Part shown: positions 1-8,252 of the stretch, piece by piece
Position numbering within the stretch: the stretch's first letter is position 1
How the letters are laid out: each line of letters begins with the position of its first letter
NCBI GenBank assembly: GCA_018970085.1
Contig: JAGWXD010000005.1
Coordinates: 62,001 to 126,000 of the forward strand
DNA from: Cyanobacteria bacterium REEB459
GTDB taxonomy: Bacteria > Cyanobacteriota > Cyanobacteriia > Phormidesmidales > Phormidesmidaceae
Direction: 5' to 3'
Length of the DNA: 64,000 nt
Translations under genes and position numbers: made by a program
The notes under the pieces: model-generated
What the model saw: the letters and a program-made list of their open reading frames with translations, nothing else
Told to the model about the DNA's origin: nothing
Database searches by the model: none

Positions 1-129
1 TAACCCGCCTGGCAGTCAACATCAGGTCACCAGTGCAGAGGGATGTGTGGTATTTATTTACTGGCAAAAACCAGTGGTATTCTGCCCTCTATAGGCCATT
101 TATCGATTCCATCCTGGACCTTCATTCCC
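1..129. other. window edge, non-coding or gene tail
   Basis: The first 129 bases hold no reading frame I can support. The window opens with TAA, which could be the stop codon of a gene to the left, but this cannot be decided. The open frame of the next gene extends back to about position 43, but those residues look unlike a protein start. Confidence 0.3.
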
Positions 130-561
130 ATGACCCATTCATCCAAACATCCGGGTTTCTATGGTTTTACTGGTGGTTTAGGGCGCAGAGTGGCCTTGCA
201 AGGCATGGGGGCTTTTCTGGTGGTAGGGCTGGTCAATACCTGTAGCCCCGATCAACCCCAGGCTAGTTCTACCCTTAGTTATGAAGCCCAATTAGCCCAA
301 CACCTGACGGCAACCGGTAGCCTCATGTACGGGGCTTACTGGTGCCCCCATTGCGCCGATCAAAAGGCCCTTTTTGGCGATGCCGCTAATCAGATACCCT
401 ACGTCGAGTGTGCCGTTGATGGCGAAAATGCCCAATCCCAGCGGTGTCGACAACGGGGTATTAAGGGCTACCCTACCTGGGACATTGGCGGCCAGCTTTA
501 CCCTGGGGTGGCCTCTCTGGATCAGCTGGCAACCCTGTCAGGCTACCAACTGCCCCGCTAA
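130..561 (+). CDS. thioredoxin-like protein with CPHC motif
   Basis: This 143-residue protein has an N-terminal hydrophobic segment (about residues 25-37, GMGAFLVVGLV) followed by a thioredoxin-like domain with the redox motif W-C-P-H-C. It resembles the thioredoxin-like domain that cyanobacteria fuse to vitamin K epoxide reductase (VKOR/LTO1), but here it stands alone. Known relatives oxidise or shuffle disulfides on the lumenal or periplasmic side of a membrane. The hydrophobic segment could be an anchor or a signal peptide; a Cys follows it, but the preceding V-N-T is a poor lipobox. ATG at 130 is preferred over the longer frame because it gives a compact positively charged N-terminus. The exact role is inferred. 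Confidence 0.75.
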   Translation: MTHSSKHPGFYGFTGGLGRRVALQGMGAFLVVGLVNTCSPDQPQASSTLSYEAQLAQHLTATGSLMYGAYWCPHCADQKALFGDAANQIPYVECAVDGENAQSQRCRQRGIKGYPTWDIGGQLYPGVASLDQLATLSGYQLPR

Positions 562-670
562 GCGCTATGATCACACTGAAACTACCGGTCCGGTTGCGAT
601 TTTGGGCCGGTGGAGTGGAAGCCACCGCCGATCACGTTGAAGTATTGCCCTTTTCCTTGCCATTTTTCCA

Positions 671-1003
671 TTGCACAACTCCGACGCCCACTGCCAAGCC
701 CACGACCACACCGCCAGGGATGACCATGGCCATATCCATGACCCTGAGTCCCTGCAACAGATCATCAATCGCCTGGCCCGGATTGAGGGGCATATTCGGG
801 GCATCAAAACCATGGTGCAGGAAAGTCGCTCCTGTCCGGATGTCCTGGTACAGATTGCCGCTGTGCGGGGAGCCCTGGACCGGGTAGCTCGGATTATTCT
901 AGATGATCATTTGACCCAATGTATTAGTCGGGCCGCCCTAGCGGGCAATATTGATCGAGAAATGGCCGAACTCAAGGCAGCCCTGGACCGGTTTTTAAGC
1001 TGA
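671..1003 (+). CDS. inrS: CsoR/RcnR-family metal repressor, InrS-like
   Basis: This 110-residue all-helical DUF156 protein belongs to the CsoR/RcnR family of metal-sensing repressors. Its N-terminus is His-rich (His2, 7, 11, 13, 19, 21, 23). Cys55, His80 and Cys84 occupy the metal-site positions, and with His23 they sit exactly two residues after the His21/Cys53/His78/Cys82 ligand set reported for Synechocystis InrS, a nickel sensor that represses the exporter NrsD. The open frame has no ATG before residue 48, so the TTG at 671 is taken as the start. No exporter gene is adjacent, so the target lies elsewhere. A copper-sensing CsoR is less likely given the extra N-terminal His. Confidence 0.8.
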   Translation: MHNSDAHCQAHDHTARDDHGHIHDPESLQQIINRLARIEGHIRGIKTMVQESRSCPDVLVQIAAVRGALDRVARIILDDHLTQCISRAALAGNIDREMAELKAALDRFLS

Positions 1004-1031
1004 GTATTGTTTACGTGGGTAGTTGGACGTG

Positions 1032-2168
1032 ATGACTGAAACGGTTAACCCTGGCACCACCTCCAGCCCTGGATTGGCGGCAATCGACGTAGAACTAAAA
1101 CAGGTGGTTAAGATCTTTAACCAGGAGCCAGCGGTCTCCGACTTGAACTTGCAGGTGCGCCAGGGAGAGTTTTTCAGTATTTTGGGTCCCTCTGGTTGCG
1201 GCAAAACCACCACTCTCAGGCTAATCGCAGGTTTTGAGCGGCCCAGCTCTGGTCAGATCCTGATTCAGGGCATTAATATGGTCTCTCGACCAGCCTATCG
1301 CCGGCCTGTCAATACCGTATTTCAAAGCTATGCTCTGTTTGATCACCTGACGGTGGCCGATAATATTGCCTTTGGGTTGAACATTCAACGATTGCCCCGT
1401 AGCCAGGTGCGTGATCGGGTGTCTGAGGCGCTGCGCCTGGTCAGAATGGAAGGCTTGAGCGATCGCCGTCCAGCCCAACTGTCGGGGGGGCAGCAGCAGC
1501 GGGTAGCTCTGGCCAGGGCGCTAGTCAACCGGCCAGCGGTGATGTTGCTAGATGAGCCCTTGGGAGCCCTTGATTTAAAGCTACGGAAACAAATGCAGCT
1601 AGAGCTGGCTAACCTGCACAGGCAACTGGGCATAACCTTTATTATGGTTACCCACGATCAAGAAGAGGCTCTCTGCCTGTCCGATCGCATTGCCGTCATG
1701 AACCGGGGACACCTGGAACAGGTAGGCACCCCCCAGCAGATCTATGACCATCCTGCCAGCGCCTTTGTAGCCGATTTTATCGGCGACACCAACTTGCTCT
1801 CAGGATCCATTGACAGTCGGCAGGGTGCCTATGTGCAGGTGGTTACGGCGGCCGGTTTGAAGATTTGGGTAGCGGCTAACGACGGGGCCGGTCTGGTTGG
1901 ACCAACGGCGATCGCCGTCAGCATTCGACCGGAGAAAATCCACCTGAGCCTGGTTCCCTTTGACCAGAGCGATAACCTTTGCAGCGGCCATATCCGTCGG
2001 GGGATCTATCTGGGTAGCCATGTCCATTGGGAAGTAAGCTTATTATCGGGGGAAACCTTGAGGGTGCTAGAACCAAACCGCGGTAATTCTGAGCTGGCGG
2101 TGAATACGCCGGTATACCTGGGTTGGCAGGCTGATGACTGCCGTCTACTGCAGGGGCCTGTCCTTTAG
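1032..2168 (+). CDS. potA: polyamine ABC transporter ATPase (PotA-like)
   Basis: This is the 378-residue ATPase of a spermidine/putrescine-type importer. Visible motifs are Walker A (GPSGCGKTT, about residues 52-60), the ABC signature LSGGQQQR (150-157), Walker B (VMLLDEP, about 170-176) and the H-loop His208. The C-terminal third fits the TOBE domain that senses transporter state in this subfamily. The length is normal for PotA. ATG at 1032 is preferred to the in-frame TTG three codons upstream. It is followed by the binding protein and one permease gene in the same direction, so an operon is likely. The substrate could also be another cationic amine or organic iron; the family assignment is firm, the substrate inferred. 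Confidence 0.88.
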   Translation: MTETVNPGTTSSPGLAAIDVELKQVVKIFNQEPAVSDLNLQVRQGEFFSILGPSGCGKTTTLRLIAGFERPSSGQILIQGINMVSRPAYRRPVNTVFQSYALFDHLTVADNIAFGLNIQRLPRSQVRDRVSEALRLVRMEGLSDRRPAQLSGGQQQRVALARALVNRPAVMLLDEPLGALDLKLRKQMQLELANLHRQLGITFIMVTHDQEEALCLSDRIAVMNRGHLEQVGTPQQIYDHPASAFVADFIGDTNLLSGSIDSRQGAYVQVVTAAGLKIWVAANDGAGLVGPTAIAVSIRPEKIHLSLVPFDQSDNLCSGHIRRGIYLGSHVHWEVSLLSGETLRVLEPNRGNSELAVNTPVYLGWQADDCRLLQGPVL

Positions 2169-2192
2169 AGACTGTTCTCTTAAATAATCGAT

Positions 2193-2207
2193 AAGGAGAA
2201 ACCTTTG
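2193..2207 (+). promoter_or_regulatory. Shine-Dalgarno deciding a TTG start
   Basis: AAGGAG at 2193-2198 lies six bases before the TTG at 2205. No ATG near the Tat signal offers equal spacing, so the binding-protein gene appears to start with TTG. Confidence 0.7.
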
Positions 2208-3323
2208 CCGCTTCAGTACCCGCGTCATTCCCATCCCTGGTCTAGCCTTTCCTATGGTCGGCGGCGCTTCTTAAGAGCCTCAACCGCTGCCCTCACGGGC
2301 CTGGCCTTGACCAATTGCCACAGCAACCTGACCCCCGGCAGTTCTGACCAGAAGCGGTTGTATATTTACACCTGGGCCAACTACACCGATCCGCAAATCA
2401 CCAAGCTCTTTACCCAACGGACTGGCATTCAGGTGATTTTCGACGTTTTTGACTCTAATGAGGTGATGTTGACAAAATTGCAGTCGGGGGGCGGCAATGC
2501 CTACAGCATTCTTTACCCTAGCGACTATATGGTGGCCCAAATGGTGAAACTGGGCATGCTCACCCCGATCGATCCTGATCGGGTCAAGGGGTTGCAAAAT
2601 TTGCGATCGCGGTGGATTAATCCTCCCTACGATCGCCACAATGGCCATAGTATTCCCTTCAGTACCGGTACCACTGGCCTGCTTTACCATGCTGACAGCG
2701 CCATCGGTCAGCCCCAGGACTGGGACTTTCTTTGGGATCACCGCCAAGCCCTCTCCCGCCGCATAACCCTGATTGATGACATGCGAGAAGTGGTGGGGGC
2801 AACCCTTAAGTCCCTGGGGTATTCCTACAACACCAACGACGCTACCCAAATCAAGGCGGCCTATAGTAAGTTGCAGGAACTTAAGCCCCATATTGCCGCC
2901 TTCAAAACCAATGGCTTTGAAGATGAGATTTTATCGGGGGACCTGACCATTGCTATGGCCTATTCCATGGACGCAATGCCCCTGATACGGGCTAACCCCC
3001 GTTTGCAGTACCTGATTCCCCGTAGTGGCACCTCGATCTGGACCGACACCCTGGCCATTCCCGCCTCGGCCCCCAATCTTGAGGCCGCCTACCAGTGGAT
3101 TAACTTTATGTTAGAGCCGGAGGTGGCCGCCGGGATGACCGAGCGGCTTTCCCTTGGTACCGTCAATCAGGCTGCCCTGGACCGCCTATCGGGGGAGATC
3201 AGGAACAACCAAAGTCTCTATCCCAAGGCCGAGATTTTGGCTAATAGTGAAACCATTCAACCCCTGACCCCCGCCACCAACGACTTGTTTGATCGACTCT
3301 GGACCGCAATGACCACTTCCTAA
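2205..3323 (+). CDS. potD: polyamine-binding periplasmic protein (PotD-like)
   Basis: This 372-residue solute-binding protein carries a twin-arginine signal: G-R-R-R-F-L at about residues 18-23, then a hydrophobic stretch ending at Cys38, so it may be exported by Tat and perhaps lipidated (the residues L-T-N before Cys are a non-standard lipobox). The mature part begins LYIYTWANYTDP and continues with the Venus-flytrap fold of PotD/PotF proteins (FDVFDSNEVMLTKLQSGG, PSDYMVAQM). It would capture polyamine for the neighbouring PotA/PotB. Thirty-six bases separate it from potA, and the next gene begins at its stop codon, supporting cotranscription. Confidence 0.87.
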   Translation: MPLQYPRHSHPWSSLSYGRRRFLRASTAALTGLALTNCHSNLTPGSSDQKRLYIYTWANYTDPQITKLFTQRTGIQVIFDVFDSNEVMLTKLQSGGGNAYSILYPSDYMVAQMVKLGMLTPIDPDRVKGLQNLRSRWINPPYDRHNGHSIPFSTGTTGLLYHADSAIGQPQDWDFLWDHRQALSRRITLIDDMREVVGATLKSLGYSYNTNDATQIKAAYSKLQELKPHIAAFKTNGFEDEILSGDLTIAMAYSMDAMPLIRANPRLQYLIPRSGTSIWTDTLAIPASAPNLEAAYQWINFMLEPEVAAGMTERLSLGTVNQAALDRLSGEIRNNQSLYPKAEILANSETIQPLTPATNDLFDRLWTAMTTS

Positions 3324-3326
3324 GTG

Positions 3327-4220
3327 ATGGCCATCATAGATACCTTAAGGGATAGACTCCGCCCGGCTGGCTGGCTGTGGCCCCTGACCTTGCTGGGGCC
3401 GGCGGGGCTATGGCTGCTGTTGTTGCTGATTATCCCTAGCATTTTAATTCTAGATATTAGCCTCATTCCTGGCCTGCGACTGGGGCAGCCCCAGACAGGC
3501 TACGGACCAGGCAACTATATCCAAATCCTGGAGCCGGTTTACCTGGCGGTGATGGTGCGATCGCTGGGGTTTGCCCTGGAGACAACCCTACTGTGTCTAG
3601 CCTTGGGATTCCCCGTGGCTTACTGGCTGGCCCTCAGGGCCCCCCGACGCTGGCGCAATCTTCTCCTGGTTGCCTTTATTCTCCCCCTTTGGACGTCCTC
3701 ACTGCTACGGGCCTACGCCTGGGTTACGATTCTGCGCCCCAGTGGTCTTTTAAATGAGTTGCTAACCTCTCTGAGATTACCGCCCCAGGCCTGGCTGAAC
3801 ACCCCCATGGCGGTGTTAATTGGCCTCACCTATAGTTTTTTGCCCTATATGGTGTTGATTCTCTATGCCTCTTTAGAAAAACTTGATCTGCGGCTGTTAG
3901 AGGCGGCCGCTGACCTGGGGGCTACCCCCCGACAGCAGTTTTGGCGGGTAACAGTACCAAAAACCTCACCGGGGATTGCGGCTAGCTGTCTGCTAGTATT
4001 TATTGCTTGCCTGGGAGACTTTGCGGTGCCTACCCTACTGGGGGGAGCCTCTTCTATGAATATTAGTCGATTAATCTATAACCAATTTCTGGGACCAACC
4101 CGGGCCTGGGGATTTGGCTCGGCCCTGAGCATGGTGCTGATCCTATCGGTCAGCCTAGCCATTGTACTGCTGTTGAAGTACGGGAATTTTACTTTGCGCA
4201 AAGCCTCCCACACCCAGTAG
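3327..4220 (+). CDS. potB: polyamine ABC transporter permease (PotB-like)
   Basis: This 297-residue inner-membrane permease has about six hydrophobic helices and the cytoplasmic coupling motif EAAADLGATPRQQFWRVTVP near residue 195, which docks onto the ATPase. It begins four bases after the potD stop; GTG at 3324 is an alternative start. The typical Pot system has two different permeases, PotB and PotC. Here no PotC follows: the next gene is dusA on the opposite strand, one base away. PotC may be encoded elsewhere, or PotB may act as a homodimer. Confidence 0.87.
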   Translation: MAIIDTLRDRLRPAGWLWPLTLLGPAGLWLLLLLIIPSILILDISLIPGLRLGQPQTGYGPGNYIQILEPVYLAVMVRSLGFALETTLLCLALGFPVAYWLALRAPRRWRNLLLVAFILPLWTSSLLRAYAWVTILRPSGLLNELLTSLRLPPQAWLNTPMAVLIGLTYSFLPYMVLILYASLEKLDLRLLEAAADLGATPRQQFWRVTVPKTSPGIAASCLLVFIACLGDFAVPTLLGGASSMNISRLIYNQFLGPTRAWGFGSALSMVLILSVSLAIVLLLKYGNFTLRKASHTQ

Positions 4221-4221
4221 G

Positions 4222-5271
4222 TCAGGGTTTGGCCTGCTCATCATCAGCCCTGGCGGTTACCCCCTGCACCGCTGCCAGGGCCTGGGTCATCACCTCAACG
4301 CCAGCTCCGGCTTGACCAGACTGCTCGGTTAAAAGTTGCTTCCAAAGGCGGCTACCAGGCTGCCCGGCAAAGAGCATGAGCATATGACGGCTAATTTTAT
4401 TCAGCTTTAGTCCCTGGGCGGTCCAGGTGGCGATGTAGGGTAACATGGCTTCAACCACCTGCTCTCGGGTGTTGGCTGGGGAATCTGAACCGAAAAACCC
4501 TTGGTCGACCCCAGCCAACAGGTAGGGATGGTCGTAGGCGGCCCGACCAATCATGACGCCATTCACTCGGGTCAACTGGTCTTCTATCTGCTCTAGTTCC
4601 CTAATACCGCCATTAATTTCAATCCACAGCTCGGGAAAGTCTTGCTTGAGCCGATGCACATCGCCGTAGCGTAGAGGCGGTATGGTGCGGTTATCTTTGG
4701 GGCTGAGGCCCTGGAGCCAGGCCTTGCGAGCGTGGACTGTAAAATGACGACAGCCAGTTTGGGCAACGGTTTGGACAAAATTAGCCATGTCTTCGTAGCG
4801 ATCGTAGGTATCTACGCCAATGCGGTGCTTCACACTGACTGGCAGGGGGCTGGCTGCCATCATGGCGGCGACAGCCTCTGCTACCCGACACGGCTGGGTC
4901 ATTAAACAGGCGCCAAAGTTGCCACTACGCACCCGGTCACTTGGGCAACCCACATTCAGGTTAATGCCATCGTAGCCAAGGTCCATGGCCAGGCGGGCAC
5001 ACTCTGCCAGGTGGTCAGGATGATCTCCCCCCAGTTGCAAGACCAGGGGTTTTTCGGCGGGGCTAAAGCCCAACAGTCGGTCTCTATCACCATGAATAAT
5101 CGCCTGGGTGGTCACCATTTCGGTATAGAGCAGGGTATGGCGGGTAATCTGCCGCATAAAGAAGCGATAGTGGCGATCGGTGCGATCCATCATAGGAGCC
5201 AGGCTAACTGGCACCTCCACAGCGATTGTCCCCGGCCTGGTAACCACGGCCACAGCTGGGTTGAACTCCAT
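4222..5271 (-). CDS. dusA: tRNA-dihydrouridine synthase A
   Basis: This 349-residue FMN enzyme reduces uridine to dihydrouridine in the tRNA D-loop. It shows the family opening SLAPMMDRTDRHYRFFMR, the substrate-channel segment NLNVGCPSDRV with its catalytic Cys, and later KHRIGVD and INGGI, which bind flavin phosphate. The DRTDRHYR form and the length point to DusA rather than DusB. It converges on potB with one base between the stop codons, so transcription from both sides must meet or terminate inside the genes. Confidence 0.93.
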   Translation of the reverse strand: MEFNPAVAVVTRPGTIAVEVPVSLAPMMDRTDRHYRFFMRQITRHTLLYTEMVTTQAIIHGDRDRLLGFSPAEKPLVLQLGGDHPDHLAECARLAMDLGYDGINLNVGCPSDRVRSGNFGACLMTQPCRVAEAVAAMMAASPLPVSVKHRIGVDTYDRYEDMANFVQTVAQTGCRHFTVHARKAWLQGLSPKDNRTIPPLRYGDVHRLKQDFPELWIEINGGIRELEQIEDQLTRVNGVMIGRAAYDHPYLLAGVDQGFFGSDSPANTREQVVEAMLPYIATWTAQGLKLNKISRHMLMLFAGQPGSRLWKQLLTEQSGQAGAGVEVMTQALAAVQGVTARADDEQAKP

Positions 5272-5474
5272 GATCGCCGCCCTAAGCTCTAACTAAGCCC
5301 ATGCAGTCTAGCATTTCTAGACCAAGTCATTCGCCTCACCTAAGACAGTAATTTATGGCAGGGGCTATGTCTTATTCATGTTGGCACACAGGGCTGACTC
5401 TTTAGAATAAAAATTGCTGGGCTCTGCGACGGTCTATGGTCCTGGGCAAAGGGGTGACCAATTGTCAGGTGTGT
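5272..5474. other. intergenic region with short hairpin
   Basis: The gap between dusA and aat contains the inverted repeat GTCTAG-CATTT-CTAGAC at 5306-5322, in the promoter side of dusA. I see no gene here. Confidence 0.4.
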
Positions 5475-6077
5475 TTAGAGAAAGCTGCAATTTTGTGCCA
5501 GGGCTACCGCTAGCTGACTTTTGTAGTCTTGGTTATCAATAATATAGGCGCCAAACCGGGCCAGATGGGGATTCATCATTTGAGCATCGAACAGCACAAA
5601 GTGATGCTGTCTGAGGTGATCAACTAGCCTTACCATGGCCACCTTAGACCCTTCAGAGATTCTAAAAAACATAGATTCTCCAATAAAGGCCCCACCGATC
5701 GCCAGACCTAAAATCCCCCCTGCCAGTTCCTCCCCTTGCCAGGCTTCAAAGCTGTGGGCCCAACCCGACTGGTATAGTTCTTTGTAAACCTGCTTGAGCG
5801 GGGGGGAGATCCAGGTGGTTTCCCGATCGGCGCAGCCATCTACCACCGCTTCAAAGGCCTGGTCAATAGCTATCTGGAAACGGTTTTGGTTGATCACCCG
5901 CCGCAGCGATCGGGGATAGTGAAAACGATGATCGAGGGGAATTAAGGTCCGCTGACGACTGGAATACCACCCCAAGTCAGGGGTCTGGTCATCGGCCATC
6001 AAGAAGTAACCCTGGGAATAACCCTGAATAATCGCCTCGATGTCATAGTTGTAGAAACCTAGGGTGCCAGAGACCAT
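5475..6077 (-). CDS. aat: leucyl/phenylalanyl-tRNA-protein transferase
   Basis: This 200-residue enzyme moves Leu or Phe from tRNA to proteins with N-terminal Lys or Arg, creating N-degrons for ClpS/ClpAP-type proteolysis. The family motifs are clear: [44 protein letters not shown] and a C-terminal region around [15 protein letters not shown]. The N-terminus is short compared with the E. coli protein, as is usual in cyanobacteria. It stands between dusA and the sigma-factor gene on the same strand. Confidence 0.93.
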   Translation of the reverse strand: MVSGTLGFYNYDIEAIIQGYSQGYFLMADDQTPDLGWYSSRQRTLIPLDHRFHYPRSLRRVINQNRFQIAIDQAFEAVVDGCADRETTWISPPLKQVYKELYQSGWAHSFEAWQGEELAGGILGLAIGGAFIGESMFFRISEGSKVAMVRLVDHLRQHHFVLFDAQMMNPHLARFGAYIIDNQDYKSQLAVALAQNCSFL

Positions 6078-6145
6078 CTCTCCTCAGGGGCTCGGTGGAC
6101 TGGAGACTACCTTAATTATCACCTGGTTAGTCGGGTTCCCGGCCC

Positions 6146-7417
6146 TTAGCTGAGAATTTCTAAATAGTCATACATCAGATGGCGATGGCTAGGTTGGCGT
6201 AGTTTTTGCATGGCCTTGGCTTCGATTTGTCGCACCCGTTCTCGAGAGAGTTCCATCCTTCGGCCAATTTCAGCCAGGGAATAGGCGGTCCCATCGGCCA
6301 ATCCAAAACGCATGGCAATTACCTCTTGCTCTCGCCCAGTCAAGCCCTGCAGCAGTTGGTGTAGGTCCTGCTTGAGAGCATCTCGAACCAGCCGTTCTTC
6401 CGGAGACATGCTGTTCGATTCCAACACCTCTCCCAGGGCTGTATCTCGGTCTTGCCCAATTCTGGTTTCCAAAGAAACCGCCCGGGGAATGCTCAACAGG
6501 GTTTCTCGAACTTCTTCAGCGGTCATTCCCAAGGCCTGGCCAATATCCTCTGGCGAGGCGCTACGCCCCCTAGTTTGAATAAACTGACGCTGGACTTTTT
6601 TGATTTTGTGAAGTCTTTCGGTGATGTGGACCGGCAATCGAATGGTGCGGCTTTGGGTAGCCAGGGCGCGGTTAATGCCCTGGCGAATCCACCAGTAGGC
6701 ATAGGTGCTGAACCGATAACCCTTGGCAGGATCAAATTTCTCCACAGCTCGCTCTAGCCCCAGGGTGCCTTCCTGAATTAAATCCAGTAGATCTAAACCC
6801 CGGTTTTGATACTTTTTAGCAACGGAAACCACCAGCCGTAAATTGGCCTTAATCATCTGTTCCTTGGCACGACTGCCTTCGGCGATCGCGCTTTGTAATT
6901 GCTCCAGGCTGAGATCGCTCAGCTCTGCCCAGGCTTGTTTGCCCTCTACCAGTAGAGTTTTAAGCTCAGCCACCGATAGCTGAGCCGCTACTGCCCAGCG
7001 TTTTAGGGAGGGACGGTAGCCCAACTGGGAACAGAGGCGATCTCGCTGGTGTAGCAGCCTCTGATAAGCCTGAAGCAGTCCCCCCTGGGCTTCTGCCCCC
7101 TGCCGCAGGGCCTCTAGCAGCTGCATATAGTGGTACACATAGCGGGCTTCTGCTACCTCTTCGTGATGCGCCAGCAGCTTAATCCGACCTATATCTTGCA
7201 GGTAAAGACGCACCAGATCGGTGGTAGAATGATTTAAAGATAAAGATAGATCTAATCGGCTGTTCTCCCTCGCCTCTAGAGCCAAATTTGGTAACCCTTG
7301 AGAGTTGTGCTCGAGCTGGTGCCGATTAACTATACTCCTATTAGCAGGTAGAGAAATATAGGAAGAGTGCTCTGGTCGGGAGGGGTCTTCCCGGTCAGAG
7401 GGAGGTGTCAATAGCAT
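6146..7417 (-). CDS. sigC: group 2 sigma-70 factor, SigC-like
   Basis: This 423-residue RNA polymerase sigma factor has a divergent N-terminus of about 60 residues, region 1.2 (STTDLVRLYLQDIGRIKLL, about 65-82), region 2 with the promoter-melting YAYWWIRQGI (about 239-248), region 3 and region 4 with the helix-turn-helix LAEIGRRMELSRERVRQIE. It lacks the long acidic region 1.1 of a primary sigma. The insertion between regions 1.2 and 2 and the overall length fit SigC, a non-essential group 2 factor linked in Synechocystis to heat, carbon and nitrogen acclimation. Other group 2 members (SigB, SigD, SigE) are shorter; SigC is the best but not certain name. Confidence 0.85.
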   Translation of the reverse strand: MLLTPPSDREDPSRPEHSSYISLPANRSIVNRHQLEHNSQGLPNLALEARENSRLDLSLSLNHSTTDLVRLYLQDIGRIKLLAHHEEVAEARYVYHYMQLLEALRQGAEAQGGLLQAYQRLLHQRDRLCSQLGYRPSLKRWAVAAQLSVAELKTLLVEGKQAWAELSDLSLEQLQSAIAEGSRAKEQMIKANLRLVVSVAKKYQNRGLDLLDLIQEGTLGLERAVEKFDPAKGYRFSTYAYWWIRQGINRALATQSRTIRLPVHITERLHKIKKVQRQFIQTRGRSASPEDIGQALGMTAEEVRETLLSIPRAVSLETRIGQDRDTALGEVLESNSMSPEERLVRDALKQDLHQLLQGLTGREQEVIAMRFGLADGTAYSLAEIGRRMELSRERVRQIEAKAMQKLRQPSHRHLMYDYLEILS

Positions 7418-7731
7418 AGGACGCTTGCCTGGTTTCTAAAGATCAGTCATTGAGTGACGATAATTTTTCACAATCAGTTTAGTTTTCCCTGGATCGCGAC
7501 AAAATCATCAAGTTCCCCTAGGCGGCTCAAAGTCACCCCGGTTCCATGGGCTTGGAGCGGCAGCGTTGCACCTCAGCAGCAGAGAATGAGCCCATCACTA
7601 GGGCCTGCACCCGGCCCACCCCACTCCCTGCTTCACTGTAGGGCAAGGCCGGCATCAACGGATTGCCTATCTCTGAGTTTTTGCGAAAACCTTGTATTTA
7701 AGCCCCTTTTGTTTAGAGGAGGTAAGGTGGT
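7418..7731. other. intergenic region, no gene seen
   Basis: This 314-base gap separates the sigC-like start from the chorismate mutase stop. A plus-strand open frame here has no protein-like composition. I recognise no tRNA, SRP RNA or riboswitch. It should contain the sigma-factor promoter, but no convincing -10/-35 pair stands out. Confidence 0.4.
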
Positions 7732-8109
7732 TTAACTGAAATATTCCAAGTCAGGCCTGAGCGCTTCAGCCTCCCGTAGATAGGCGTGATGGATGACCGG
7801 TGCCAGAAGGTCTAGTTGAACATGGATCAGCACTCGGATGCAGCGGGGTAGGCTACCCACCACATGCATGTGTTGTAGGTCCAGTAGGGCCACCCGGTCC
7901 CATCCAGGTCGTTGCCGGGCGATCGCCGCAGGAAACAGGGCATCCAGATCGCGGGTGACGGAGAAGGTGGCGCTAATAATACAGGTAGGGTCAAGCTGAT
8001 TACGGCTTTCCAGGGCATCCAGGAGTTCTAAGACGGCCTCCGTCATTGCTGCGGTAGAATTTTCTGGGACGGTTACCGCCCCCCGAATTGCCCACACTCG
8101 CCAATTCAC
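7732..8109 (-). CDS. aroH: chorismate mutase, AroH type
   Basis: This 125-residue protein belongs to the trimeric AroH chorismate mutases, which convert chorismate to prephenate for Phe and Tyr synthesis. Family landmarks are WAIRGAVTV with the active-site Arg9, GWDRVALLDLQ, the CIRVLIHVQ strand with Arg92 (Arg90 in the Bacillus enzyme), and the ending LREAEALRPDL. The GTG at 8109 has GGAGGA at 8121-8116 six bases upstream, so it is preferred over the TTG codons at 8124 and 8115. The position of Bacillus Cys75 is Asp and that of Glu78 is His. tyrA, the next enzyme toward Tyr, lies about 10 kb away in this window. Confidence 0.9.
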   Translation of the reverse strand: MNWRVWAIRGAVTVPENSTAAMTEAVLELLDALESRNQLDPTCIISATFSVTRDLDALFPAAIARQRPGWDRVALLDLQHMHVVGSLPRCIRVLIHVQLDLLAPVIHHAYLREAEALRPDLEYFS

Positions 8110-8252
8110 ACGCAATCCTCCCAAGATCTAGCGATCAGCCGGTTTTACCCTGCCCCTGTGGCCACCAAGCCCAGCGGCAAACCATGGCAGTCATAGATTC
8201 CATCCTACCAGCGAAGGTTAGGCTGAGAGGGAATAGACCATGCTGACCCTGG

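Noticed and set aside
43-129. Upstream extension of the thioredoxin-like gene, from a start at 43
   Set aside because: The extra 29 residues contain no signal-like pattern, and ATG 130 gives a compact N-terminus.
2280-2891. Long minus-strand open frame opposite potD
   Set aside because: It mirrors a conserved binding-protein gene and shows no family motif; a compositional shadow.
7454-7735. Plus-strand open frame in the sigC/aroH gap, with GAGGAGG near its end
   Set aside because: Low-complexity Pro/Ser/Arg content and no domain; the Shine-Dalgarno-like sequence precedes only GTG GTT TAA.
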